Shown in pieces: positions 40,363-51,115 of a DNA stretch of 64,000 bases. A program made the position numbers and the translations under genes. Origin of the DNA: Symsagittifera roscoffensis (taxonomy: Eukaryota; Xenacoelomorpha; Acoela; Convolutidae); NCBI RefSeq assembly GCF_963678635.1, contig NC_087064.1:72231465-72295464 (forward strand), written 5' to 3'. How positions within the stretch are numbered: position 1 is the stretch's first letter; the number at the start of each line of letters is the position of its first letter. The notes beneath the pieces are model-generated. The model was not told the DNA's origin. It saw only the letters and a list, made by a program, of their open reading frames with translations, and did not search any database.

Positions 40363-41252
40363 CAAGTTGCCCCATATTTGTGAAATGTTCGGAACAATAA
40401 TTCATGAACCTGATTATGCACTATGGATTTCAAAAAGATTTTAAAAACTAGTGAAAATTGCTTAAATAACCAGAAAAAAACCTTCGATTAAGAGTTGACC
40501 AAAAATTCTATCCTATGTGTATGCAAATTAGGCAATATATTTCATGCTGCAGCTGACTAAAAGTGTTCTGTCAAACAAGTTGTTTTCAGGAAAAAGTCAA
40601 ATAGTGATTCTAATAATACATGTTACATTACATGACACGACAATACACGTTACATGACAGTTAATTGCAGAGTATTACAATGGTTTCTATATTCTTTTTT
40701 TTTGAAAGTTACTTGGCATTTTCTCTATAATAATTGTTTAATGAAGTTCAAATCATATCAAATTTCTCGGTGAACCAATTGTCAATCATTATTCAACGTT
40801 GCAAAAGTATTTTGCAAACAACGTTCATTATCTGTAAATAAACCTAAAAAACTTGACAATTTATTAGCAGCAAGCAAACAATCAGTCAGGAAATGAGACT
40901 ACAAAAAATAGACTGCCTCAGATAGAACCAGTTAAAGTTGGTCCGAAGTTCATTGTGAACTTGGAATGTTTGCTAGATCAAAGCATGTATACTTCCACAT
41001 TGTTTCTTAACTTACCAGCCTCCAAGTTAATTTGGATTTCATCAGGGGTTCAAAACATCTCCTTTGTTGGTTTTCTAACAGCAAGTTCAAAACTAAAACT
41101 AATGTGAGAAACAACAACACGCAACCCAACGCAGGAAGCTGTGGTCAGAGTTTATTGAACGTATAGAAGTCAAACTAAATTTGCATCTTAATTAAGTAAG
41201 TTCGATTGGCCGGGCTTAATCAAGAGTTATCTATCACTGTACCTTTACAGCA
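40363..41252. other. Upstream region of the SDR gene
   Basis: No repeat ends or frames recognised. A pyrimidine-rich acceptor-like site (CTGTACCTTTACAG) ends at 41,250, 38 bases before the first ATG of the dehydrogenase frame. It could be the 3' splice site of a 5' UTR intron or of a spliced leader. Confidence 0.4.
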
Positions 41253-41288
41253 TTGAGCACCCCGAAGCTCACAGAAACCTCGCTACTT

Positions 41289-42080
41289 ATGGAACCTGAA
41301 GCAAATTGGGACATTCCCAAGACTTCGGCGATTTACCCTGAACTAAAAGGAAAGACGGCCTTAGTCACAGGAGCTGGGAAGGGAATAGGGAAAGATTGTG
41401 TTCGGGAATTAGCGGCCCAGGGGTGCAATGTAATCGCGGTCAGTCGCACACAATCCGATTTGGACGAGCTGGTCTCTCTCTATGGCAGCGGTGACAGTGG
41501 GTCCAAAATCACAACCAAGTCTCTCGATATTTCCGACTGGGACAAAAGCGAGGAGTGGTTCAAAACGATACCTCCGATCCACTTTTTAGTCAACAACGCG
41601 GGGGTGGTACAGCCCAAGAAAATACTGGAAATCACCAAAGAGAGTCTTGAATCTGTCATGAACATCAATTTCAACGCTCAATTCCACTTCGCACAACTGG
41701 CAGCTAGAAACATGATCAAGAACGAGAACAAAGGAGTCATCATAAACATGTCCAGCGTAGCCTCAAGAAAAGCTTTGACTCAGTCTGCTACCTATTGCTG
41801 CTCGAAAGCGGCTCTAAACATGTTGACCCAGTGTCTAGTAATTGAACTTGAGCCCCATGGCATTCGATCCGTTTGCGTGTGTCCGGGCTTTGTTTGGACG
41901 GGCATGTTGCGGAATGCGCCTCACTCAGCACAATACATCAAGGCCTTTCAGAATCAAAACCCCCAATGTCGAATCGGGAATGTTGAAGACGTTTCAAGAG
42001 TAGTATCTTTCATGCTTAGCGACAATGCATGTATGATTACAGGATCCACGACCCTCCTCGATTCGGGTCTGTTCTCATAA
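41289..42080 (+). CDS. Short-chain dehydrogenase/reductase, L-xylulose/carbonyl reductase-like
   Basis: Classical SDR of 263 residues in one exon, most like dicarbonyl/L-xylulose reductase (DCXR), an NADPH-dependent carbonyl reductase of the uronate cycle. Visible motifs: cofactor loop TGAGKGIG (27-34), an SRTQ motif with Arg53 that favours NADPH, NNAG (102-105), and the catalytic set Asn127, Ser156, Tyr169 and Lys173 (YCCSK). The C-terminus ends ITGSTTLLDSGLF, as in the family. The first in-frame ATG is at 41,289; the frame is open back to a stop at 41,217, with a splice-acceptor-like site at 41,250. A preceding coding exon would therefore need a splice at that point. The substrate cannot be told from sequence. 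Tetramer formation is inferred from the family. Confidence 0.9.
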   Translation: MEPEANWDIPKTSAIYPELKGKTALVTGAGKGIGKDCVRELAAQGCNVIAVSRTQSDLDELVSLYGSGDSGSKITTKSLDISDWDKSEEWFKTIPPIHFLVNNAGVVQPKKILEITKESLESVMNINFNAQFHFAQLAARNMIKNENKGVIINMSSVASRKALTQSATYCCSKAALNMLTQCLVIELEPHGIRSVCVCPGFVWTGMLRNAPHSAQYIKAFQNQNPQCRIGNVEDVSRVVSFMLSDNACMITGSTTLLDSGLFS

Positions 42081-42142
42081 TTGACTTACAACCCAACTGA
42101 AATGTAATTATGGCATTTTGATTATAATTACGAATGACTAAT

Positions 42143-42148
42143 AATAAA
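42143..42148 (+). promoter_or_regulatory. Poly(A) signal of the SDR gene
   Basis: AATAAA 63 bases after the TAA. A second AATAAA lies at 42,203-42,208. Confidence 0.6.
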
Positions 42149-42208
42149 TTTCATATCACTTCGCTTTCATTTTTGTTCAGGAGTAAATGCAATTCAAACC
42201 AAAATAAA

Positions 42209-42779
42209 GCAAGAAAAACGAATTGCTCAAAAATTTTAAAATTTTTTATTTGCTATTTTGTCATTGTGGGGATGGGACAATGAACAAGCTTGTGAATAAT
42301 AGTAAAAAAAACGCATTTGATTCTCTGTACGTGCTTAAAAGAACATTGATTAGCAGTCTGTTGATAAACAATATTTAGCCTTAAAAATTCCTATCTTTTT
42401 TCTCGTGACAGGGATTTTTTTAAAGAATCTCTTATCGAGATTTAAAGAGGTTAAATATAAAAAATCACTCGATCCGTTTATGACGCATTAACGGTTACCT
42501 GCAATATTACTAGCAGGTCTCTAATACTTTAGGTAGCCCTCGACTCACGGTTAACGAAAAAAAAACTGTCGAAAAGACTTGAATCCTAGAAAATAAGACC
42601 CGGATGAGGATTGAAGAATCTTAAGTACCCTGTCGTCAGTACCATCATAAGTTGCTACTAGTGTCATGTCAACCAGTTGTCCAAACTGAGGTACTAACTG
42701 TTTCTCACAAGTACCTGCCTTTAGAACGTCAGCCTCTTACAATGACCGCAAAAACATTGTGCTACATTACGTGACTATT
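42209..42779. other. Intergenic, nothing recognised
   Basis: AT-rich sequence without repeat ends, tRNA-like signals or coding frames. Confidence 0.5.
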
Positions 42780-44231
42780 CTTGTGAACATATGATCCGTC
42801 ATCTTACTTGTTTAACATACCGTAGCAAGCAGTGTCAAATGACGCGAGAAGAATGATTCCCAAGAAGACGCTTCCAAGTGGAACGGACAAACAATTTTGC
42901 AAATTCATTCAACCTCCCTCCTCAAGAGGGGCACTGCAACCGAAAAGCCAGTGTTTTTGGTCAGAATATGTTCAGAGCCGTCTTCAAGACTCATCTCACG
43001 ACTACTTCTAACCACCGGAATAGAATCAAACCCAGGCGCCAGTGATTACAAATGCGAAACATGATCCGCAGCTCTCACTACAGGGTATGGTGTCACTGCT
43101 GCGGCTGAATCCATTTGAAAAGCAGCACCTTTAACTCAACTAACCAACACCACAGACACTTCTAGTCTACTGCCCAAACTGTTACTACTACAGACGACTA
43201 CCCAAAGATGCCTACGCACCTTTCACTCTACACCCAACAACACTCAACGACTCATCACCTACTAAATCAGCCACTCATACTAAGACCACCATCCTAACAC
43301 ACACCTGTACATCATATCCTTCCCCCATTCTGAGACACTCCACATCAACCAGAACCCCAAACCAAAAGACCACCAAACTAACCCGAAGCTTTACACTTAA
43401 CACCCACGCACCGCAAGTAATACCCTTACTAGAAACACCCCCGACATACCGCCCACTTAACTCTATCATCTCCCTTGACTCCTAACAGTCTTCGCTTATT
43501 GCAATCGAACTGCAACGTCATCGGTGGTAAGGCATCTGAGCTTGCCCTCTAAGTAGCAACAAACAAGATCCACATAGCTATTCTGCAAGAAACCGAGCTC
43601 AATTACAACCGCAACACTCCCTCTCTCGGCAACTATAATATTATCTGCAATGACCGAGAAAAGCAAATAAGAAGACTCCATTTTGCAATAGAGAAGATAT
43701 CTCTTACGAAACTACAAACTCGCATTCCCAGCTCCCATTGGATTCCCAGACAATAAACATCATCACCAAGATGGAAAATATTCCCTCACTAACTTTTACA
43801 TACAATTGCAAACCTCGTTCCCCCAAAAATAGCAAGGATCTATAAACCACTTACTAGACTCCGAAGGACGAGTACTCGGTGACGCCAACGCTCACAGTCC
43901 CCTCTGGAATTCCATAAGTCCCGAAGGCGATAGAGGACTACTGATATCGGACGAAATCACCAGCTCCAATTACATCCCCTTCAACTCGGAAGAACAAACC
44001 TGCTCTCACACCTCACAACAAATCTCGTCCCCTGACACCTTTCTCGCATCCCAGACTATCACCCTATGCTGCCATTGGACACCACTTACTCTAAGCTCAG
44101 ACAACCAACCCATCTTCATCTTAATCGACTTTAAGCCTCCCACTCAACTCGCCCCCCCCCCACCCCCAAAAAAATTCCCGTTGATAAATCTCAAAGCTGA
44201 TTGGGATAACTTCGCAAACCTCATGACAATT
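42780..44231 (+). mobile_element. Non-LTR retrotransposon relic (ORF1 tail and endonuclease), + strand
   Basis: A C/A-rich, Thr/Pro/Ser-coding stretch to about 43,490 is followed by endonuclease fragments: NKIHIAILQETELNYNR near 43,565 and, near 43,870, VLGDANAHSPLWNSISPEG, with the DxNAHxxLW core of the APE-type endonuclease. ITSSNYIPFNSEE follows. Stops and shifts throughout. It is cut off abruptly at about 44,232, where HINE-like sequence begins. Same lineage as 29.7-31.5 kb by order and motifs. Confidence 0.7.
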
Positions 44232-44413
44232 TTCGACTTTTACACTTTCGCTGTTCGATAGTGGCGTTTGCCTTCCTTTCAATAAAGGAAAGGAACTGAA
44301 CTGCGAAAAAAATTGAGCCTGAACAAATCTTTACTTTTCCTGAAAAAAAAATCAACAAAAAAATTGAAAATCATCTCGCCTGTATAATAGTCCAGCGTTC
44401 TTCGAATCTTAAT
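44232..44413 (-). mobile_element. HINE-like element, right-end fragment
   Basis: Starts directly at the retrotransposon break with TTTTACACTTTCGCTGTTCG and TAGTGGCGTTTGCC (second subfamily), then AAAGGAACTGAACT. The end is blurred by a 48-bp tandem duplication. Confidence 0.6.
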
Positions 44414-44488
44414 ATCAGAGCCATCATTGTGGTTAAAAAACTGCGTTCATCGAATCTTAATATCAGAGCCATCATTGTGGTTAAAAAA
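44395..44488. repeat. 48-bp tandem duplication
   Basis: Two adjacent copies of a unit starting GCGTTC(T/A)TCGAATCTTAA and ending ATTGTGGTTAAAAAA. One early mismatch suggests a recent duplication. Confidence 0.85.
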
Positions 44489-44754
44489 GTTTCAAAGCCA
44501 AATAGCACTCGGTTTGCTAATTAGACTATCTAATGAAGTCAAAAAATTGTCATGATGTGCAATCATTGTGACTGCGTTTTCTAGAGAAGCTCGAAATGCA
44601 ATATACAAAAAAAATACGGCCAATTCCTCTTGTAACACGTAAGAACATTGAAACAATTCCCCTTCAAAGCATATTTTTCCCACCAAAGTACGCAAAATAA
44701 GGTGACTTCGCTTTTGTGATAATTTGAGGATACTTTGTGGAAACTGTATCAACA

Positions 44755-45060
44755 GATTAACTTTTTTCAGCAGAGAACTTTGATTGTTAGAATCCACTTC
44801 CAAAACTAGAAGTCGTTCAAGTTTTTTCGTGCCCTTTTCGCAACCGTAATTGGAGAGCGCAATCCAGTCTTCTTTCAGAAATGAAATTGAATTGAATTTG
44901 AAAACAACTGGACCTATATAAATGTCTTTGATACCAAAGGGGCAAAATTATTACTCAATAATTCATGAGCTAATTAAGTTAACTGTGGAATTCACAACTT
45001 TTCAATTCGGAAAAAATCCTGTTAACAACTTTTCAATTCGGAAAAGTCTAGTACCTAAAT
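44755..45060 (-). mobile_element. HINE-like fragment with short direct repeat
   Basis: Contains CCACTTCCAAAACTAGAAGTC and CCGTAATTGGAGAGCGCAAT (first subfamily) and GACCTATATAAATGTC. At about 44,995-45,050 the word AACTTTTCAATTCGGAAAA occurs twice, the second followed by GTCTAGTACC as in Family B. Confidence 0.5.
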
Positions 45061-45439
45061 ACAATACATAAGAATAATCAATTGTTTCCAAGTGAAGTTA
45101 TCATACGTACAGAATTACAAATGAAGAATTTTTTCATTACTTGAGGGAGAGCAATGTAAGACTAAATTAAGCAGGTTTTCAGAGCGAGAACCAAAAAAAA
45201 AAAATTTCTGCTAACCTTGAAGTTAGGGGAAAAGAAGACCTTGGGATGAGAACCCAATTTGATCAAAAAAGAAAAAAAGGGGTAAAAGTTTTACCGTTTG
45301 ATAGAAATTGCGGGTTTACCAGAATAGTCCTTATAATAACTTTCAAAAAGTGTTGTCGAAGAACAGTGAAGGAGGCAAATACAGATTCATTATACTTGAA
45401 CTACAAAACAGCTTACTAATCAGATCACTGTTAGCTTGA

Positions 45440-48400
45440 ATATAGTTGATGGTTGACGTTGTTAATCATTTCTGTAAAATAAGGAAACGAAAAGAGCTGT
45501 TGAAGAGTACTCGCGTTCTGGCAATCGGCTGCTTTGATGCAAAAAAAATTGAATGTATTACGACAGCTTTCGCTATATTTCATTTAGTTGAAGTTTTTTC
45601 TTGCATTTCTTTAGTTATTACTTTTTGTAAAATTTCAGGAGTTCATAGGTATATAGTTCTTCCAAAAAATTTTTTTATATTGTTGGGTTATAAATTTAAT
45701 TGATTCGAAGTTTTTTGTAAGATATGTTTTTATAGGACGTTTCAAAAGCATTTCTAGGTGTTCCAATTCCGTTCTATCAGTTAATGCGTAAGCGAGGACT
45801 ACATATTGGGAAGTTAGCTGAAGAAAAGTTTGATTGGCCAGAAGAAGCTGATTTTTTGTTGAAATTTTTCTCAGTCTGTAAAAAAGCCCACAACCCTGGC
45901 TTAGTTTTTTTCTAACGAATTTTTGTGGTCTTAGAACGTTAAATTTTCATCTAAAGTAACACCACGATATTTAAAACTTTTCAGTTTCTTTTTTTTTGCC
46001 AATAATTAATGATACTGTAGAATGTTTAACAGCTAATTTTTTGCCGGAAAGCATAGTTTTGGTTTTTCTGTGTGAAGTGTTAACTTATTTCTGGCTAACC
46101 AAACATTAGTTTCGCTTGGGACTTGTTGATATCTACTTTTAGACGTTTTAATGGAGAGGTTGTTTTCATGACTGTATCATTCGCGTATCATTACTAACTT
46201 GTTGAGGACTGTTGCTTTTTTCTATATCATTTATATTTAAGATGAATAAAAGTGGGACCCCTATTGATCCGTGCGACAATAAATTCAATTTCTTCAACTT
46301 TTTATTTTGTCTCGAGATGTACACATTGTTTTCAGTTAGCTAAATACGATTTCAATAAATGAAAATTAGTCCCCCTAAGTCCAAATGAATGGCATTTATC
46401 CAGCTGAATACTATAGTCGACAGTGTCAACATATTTTTCAGGTCTATGAACGTGCATTGGAGTAAGATGGTTTGATCATTCCAAAGAAATCTAATTTCCT
46501 CAATCAGAGATAAAAAAGCTTCTTTAGTGCCACGTTTTGATCTAAATCCAAACTAATTTTGATTGAACGCATTACTTTGAGCTTCAAAAAATGAGCTTCA
46601 AAAAATTTGCCGAAAACAGATAACTGAAAAATTAGTCTAAAATTAGCAGGATCTTTATTGTTACAGTCTTTGTGTATGAGAATTACTTCAGCAAATTTTT
46701 AGGCTAAATAAATTTGAAAAAATATTTTAAGAAAAACATTTGTGAAAAAACGCTGTCAACTTACAAAGTACAGGCTGAAGTTTTTTCAGAAAAAATAGTT
46801 CAAGTCGTTTGTGTCAAGGTTATATTTCAGTTTCAAGTTTTCAAACACTTTTTCTATTTCTTTTGTGTTCGTTTATTGGTTTCAAATAAAAATATTTGAT
46901 TGAGTGCGCTAAGTTCTTTCGCCTAGCCGGAAAAGTTTTGCAGCAACGTTTTTTCCTATATTAGAAAAACATCTTTAAACTTGTTGATATCAACGTCTTC
47001 CGTCAAATGTTTTCTTTTCTGAGCCTGTTAAATCTTTGTACATTCTGAAAAATTCTTTATTGCAAATATTTCCTTCAACCTTCACAATTTTTCTTGATAG
47101 AACTCTTTCCTTTTCTCAGCTATTAATTTTTTCACAAAACTTGATTAGGTTCGATATTCAATGCGCGATTCTGATGTACCGAGCCTTTTAACCTGGTTTA
47201 GTAATCGATGTTTTTTCGTGACCACTTTTCTAATTTCATCAATCCAAACTTTTTGTCGCTTTTTGGAGATACATTTTTTGGAAACAATCGAATCAAATTT
47301 TGCTATCAAAACTTCATGCAGTCTTGAAAAAGCTTCAATACGGTCTATTAAAGAGATAAGATCCTTAAATTTGTCGATGTCAGGTCTAAGACTGGCCCTG
47401 AGATCTACCACTTCATGAGATTGCCGTTTATACCAGGGTATAGTGATATATTTTTCAATGAGTCTCTGATTCTGTATTAAAGGTTAGATCAAGTGTTACA
47501 GTGTAATGATCGCTTACTGATGTTCGAAGTGATTTGGTTTGACATGTTTGATTGCAGAAACAGAGATCGATACACGATTTGTTTTTACTACTTCCTCTTT
47601 TTACTTGCTTGCTGTTGGCAAGTTTTAATTCAGAAGTATCTAGTATTCCCTATGAGTTCATTTCTCCTCTTGTTTTCGTTCAACGTATTCAAGTTGAAAT
47701 CGCCATATACTCCAGGTTATGCCTGGGGGTCAATCATAAGACTATCTAAAAATTTATGAAGCTTGTCTGATGTTCGCGAGTTAACTGCGTTGGATGGTAT
47801 ATAAACTTACGAAATTATGGTAGTACAATTTTCTGTCACAATTCGAAATTCTCAGAACTTGAAAATTGTTTTTTAATTTTTTGAGTACCTCAAAATTAAT
47901 ACTTTCGCTGACATATATACCTAATCTACCACCTCTTTTTCTTCTCGAGCAGCCAGTTAAAGATTGATACCCCAGCAATTGAAATAAATTGGTTAATTAA
48001 ATTTCCTTCAACGATATTTCTGTTATACATATCACTACTGGCTTTGGATTCAGTTGAGCAACCAAAATTTCAAACTCTTGAAGGTTTTCGGAAGAGATCT
48101 CATGTTTTGTAGTAAAAATTGTTTGCTCGAATACATACTTTAAGGCCCCTTAAGAGTTTTTGCTGGTACTTTCTGATAGATAACTTCGAGGAACGGCCTG
48201 TAATTTTTCCTACTTGTGCCTGAGCAGTTTTAAACTTAAATGAATTTTCAATATTACGCTCTCTTTGACTTGTGATTTTTCGTTTTGTACCTTTTGTGTA
48301 AGAATTACTTTCTTTGCAGTTTCTCCGTTGATTTACAAAGAAATTTGATGAGTAAAACTAAATTATTAGACAGAGAGAAAGAAGATTTGATCAAAACATA

Positions 48401-49250
48401 CTTTTTTTATGATTGGTTTTGAACCAAAAATTGTTTTGAAGGACGCCTGGACTGACTTATGGGTTGCGTAAGCACACACCAGTCAGAGCTGCTTGCGTAA
48501 TTACAAGCAGGGCCGACAAAACACCTTGCGATAAGTTCATCGAGCACCGATTCGAAAAAAAATTAGCTCACTCTCAATTTAGCAAAAAAAAAAGTATCGA
48601 GGAACTTCATAAACTTAGAAAAAAGAAAAATAATATAGACTACCCAAAAAGAAAAAGAAACCAATGAGAAAATTCCCTTTTCGCTCTAATATACAAGTTC
48701 AATTAAAAATACTTCAAAAGTTAAACTCAGTGAGTTTTGCACAATTCAATATAAGTAACTCAAAGTTTAAGGTTTCAGTTCCTCATTGTTGTAAAGGAGC
48801 AGATTGTTTTTGGGCAGCGTTGTCTTTTAAATGGCGGAGACATTTTTTGCCCAGTTGCATCCTGTCTCGCAACTTGAACATATTTTCTATTCAAAGCACT
48901 ATTCTCAAGCTTTTTCAGTTCATCTACACTGTTTATTTTGACATATTTTTGCCATTTCTCCCGTCCTCATCGAAAACGAAGCCACACAGTTATTCGTGAC
49001 GGTCTCGAGACCCATCTGCTTTGCAGCTGCTTTCATTTCTGCTTCTGCTTTGGGCAGCGGGTCGTTTAAGTTAATCCCTTTTTTTTACTGGGTTAAACTT
49101 TTTGCGCAAAATTCGCCTGCTGTTCCATATTATTGAGTTATCATCAAAGTACACAAACATGCTGATGATACTTGGCAAAAAGTCCTTGTACTCCCCAGGA
49201 AGAATGTGGCACGACTTCATTCCTTCTAATTAAGGTTGGGTTAGCAAAGG
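45440..49250 (-). mobile_element. Non-LTR retrotransposon relic of a CR1/Jockey-like lineage
   Basis: Fragments appear in the correct order on the - strand. ORF1-like remnants (PGEYKDFLPSIISMFVYF and NDPLPKAEAEMKAAAKQMGL) lie at about 48,700-49,220. Endonuclease remnants (KRGGRLGIYVSESINFEVL) lie at about 47,880-47,950. A linker (KKCISKKRQKVWIDEIRK) sits near 47,240-47,290. The reverse transcriptase follows with FRSKRGTKEAFLSLIEEI, then a DLKK..DTVDYSI block and GLRGTNFHLLKSYL at about 46,330-46,560, and a C-terminal segment (LFYRLRKISTKNQLLL) near 45,860. Frameshifts and stops are common; the catalytic core is not intact. The element is not functional. Confidence 0.75.
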
Positions 49251-49905
49251 TTGGGTTAGCTGTAATGATAAGCCCTTGCGTGAGTATCGCTCTTGGGCTC
49301 TGTTCCATATTATTTTGATTTTTTAAAAAAAAAATTTGATTTGAATTTGTCGATCACCCGTGATTTTTCAAGTTCCTAACCTCTTTTTCTAGTAGGATCG
49401 CCTTTTCGTCTGCTATTTTTGTACTCACGGAACCCGACGATTGAGCTGTCTCCAAACAATCACGAACATCATCCTCAGAATCCAGTTTTAACGAGAATAG
49501 AAAGATAATTCAAAATAAATGCTTAATATTTAGGATCAAACAATTTCAAACTATTTAAATGCTTTCTTTGAAATGACCGTTGGAATTTAAGTTCAAATTC
49601 GAACTATTTTTGAAGCTAAAATCAGTGAAGATCAACCGACTGTTTTTCAGACGATCAATACTCTAACTAAAATTTAAAAAGTACAAATCCCAATTCTGAA
49701 ACAAATATTAACCGCCAGTTCTCTTTTATTTTGATATTATCACAGTCCTCCTGAACGAAAATTCCTCGCATATCTAGAAATTACCCTAATCACATAATGT
49801 TTATTGAAGTTGTAGAAGAAAAATTAATTTAAAGTTTTCTGTTCTATGAGAAGGGATAATAATTTACAAAAGCGTATAATATCAATAAATTTGGCAGTTT
49901 GTTTT
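49251..49905. other. Spacer downstream of the nuclear receptor gene
   Basis: AT-rich, no gene. AATAAA on the - strand occurs over the receptor stop (49,903-49,908) and again at 49,800-49,805, about 100 bases downstream, the better poly(A) candidate. Confidence 0.45.
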
Positions 49906-49906
49906 A

Positions 49907-51115
49907 TTAAGTACTAATATGACCTGTTATGGAGCTAAAAAAATTAACATTGATGCCTCCCGCAGCCTCGAATGACGAGCAAGCGTCCAATGCTTTCAAA
50001 CTGACTGATTTGATAGACGATAATAACTGCACCAATTTGCAAAATCTAGGACCATCGTTTGGGAATTTTGACTTAACATACCGTTTCAAGCACTGCATTA
50101 CTCTGCTTTGGATAAGCGAGGCTGTATTTTGGCTACTGGGGTCAATATTTGGACACCTGGCAAAAGTCAACAGAATCGCCTGAATTAAACAAAATTCTAC
50201 CTTGCTCAGCGATACTTCTCTGGTATTTTGGATGAAAAACAAGTTTCGCGCTACTAGATCTCTATCTATGCCGAGTTCAATGGTCTCTTCTTTACTCACA
50301 AATTTCGAATCAGTGAGTCTGAATTGGTTTTCATACGGCAGCGATCTCCATGCCAGTCTAAATATTATAATTTCTGGGAAGCAATTTTTTATCAGCGCCA
50401 TTTTGTCATTAGTTGGGATATCTGTGAACCCAGGCACATTACCTGCCCACTTCACGATATCCCGTAGCTCCCCGTAGACCGCCTGAAACATGAAAGCCAG
50501 TCCTTGCTCCGTAGTTCCGAGAAGCTGATCATCCACTGGACCCTCTGGCGTACCTGGCGGGATCTTGTCCGCTTCGATGTGGGTCAAATGCTCAATTAAC
50601 TGGTCGTCTTCTGCGGTTAGAAAATACATGTTTTCAGGTACAGTTGCGGTTTCATTAGTTGATGCTTGTCTGGTTGAATGCTTCGAAGCATAAGATCGGG
50701 AAGCATGACTTGAAATTAACCTCGTCATTCTTCGCTTTTTAGCTCTCGACACGTAATTGTCGTTCCTAATTAGGCCTGGGTTCATTCCAGTGGATATACA
50801 CGCATCGAATCTACATTTGCGACAACTGTTCCGAGTAGAGTGGTCTATTACACACCTTGTGACTCCATTTACAACAACTAACGTTGGTTTGTCCAATGTC
50901 GGAGAATTCTGTCTGCAATTGTAAGCCAGTTTCATTTGGATTGTGCGCTTGAAGAATCCCTTGCATCCTTCACAAGACAAAACACTGTAGTGTTTGCCAG
51001 TCGCCACATCTCCGCACACTTTGCATACCGACTCTGATCGTATGTCGCCTTCATGGTTGCTTAAATTGTCGTTCGTTGAGTCATTTGCATGAGACGATTC
51101 CGGTTTTAAGTTCAT
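49907..51115 (-). CDS. Nuclear receptor, RXR/TR2-4-like, with enlarged D-box (single exon)
   Basis: 402-residue nuclear receptor without introns. First zinc finger: Cys31, 34, 48 and 51 with P-box CEGCKG and KGFFKR, as in receptors that bind AGGTCA half-sites. Second finger: Cys67, 88, 98 and 101. The Cys67-Cys88 loop (D-box) has 20 residues instead of the usual five. A basic extension follows (SRAKKRR). The ligand-binding domain starts at about 185. It shows the helix 3-5 signature region (FTDIPTNDKMALIKNCFPEI), a weak LARNLF-type helix and a late helix SIKSVSLKALDACSSF, like SIGLKCLEHLFFF of RXR. The C-terminal AF-2 helix (acidic LLxEML type) is not evident: the tail is NFFSSITGHIST. Whether it binds ligand is unknown. 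I would place it near NR2, without a subgroup. Confidence 0.85.
   Translation of the reverse strand: MNLKPESSHANDSTNDNLSNHEGDIRSESVCKVCGDVATGKHYSVLSCEGCKGFFKRTIQMKLAYNCRQNSPTLDKPTLVVVNGVTRCVIDHSTRNSCRKCRFDACISTGMNPGLIRNDNYVSRAKKRRMTRLISSHASRSYASKHSTRQASTNETATVPENMYFLTAEDDQLIEHLTHIEADKIPPGTPEGPVDDQLLGTTEQGLAFMFQAVYGELRDIVKWAGNVPGFTDIPTNDKMALIKNCFPEIIIFRLAWRSLPYENQFRLTDSKFVSKEETIELGIDRDLVARNLFFIQNTREVSLSKVEFCLIQAILLTFARCPNIDPSSQNTASLIQSRVMQCLKRYVKSKFPNDGPRFCKLVQLLSSIKSVSLKALDACSSFEAAGGINVNFFSSITGHIST

Noticed and set aside
41253-41288. TTG start for the SDR
   Set aside because: A non-ATG start is unlikely in an animal gene; the ATG at 41,289 precedes all conserved SDR motifs.
43270-43681. - strand frames in a GT-rich stretch
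   Set aside because: They are antisense to the C/A-rich ORF1 tail of the + strand retrotransposon relic.
48464-48999. + strand frames of 67 and 111 codons
   Set aside because: They lie opposite or beside the ORF1-like part of the - strand retrotransposon relic and show no motif.
50861-50915. Treating the extra D-box codons as a tiny intron
   Set aside because: No GT..AG pair bounds the 45 extra nucleotides in phase, and the candidates are too short for animal introns.
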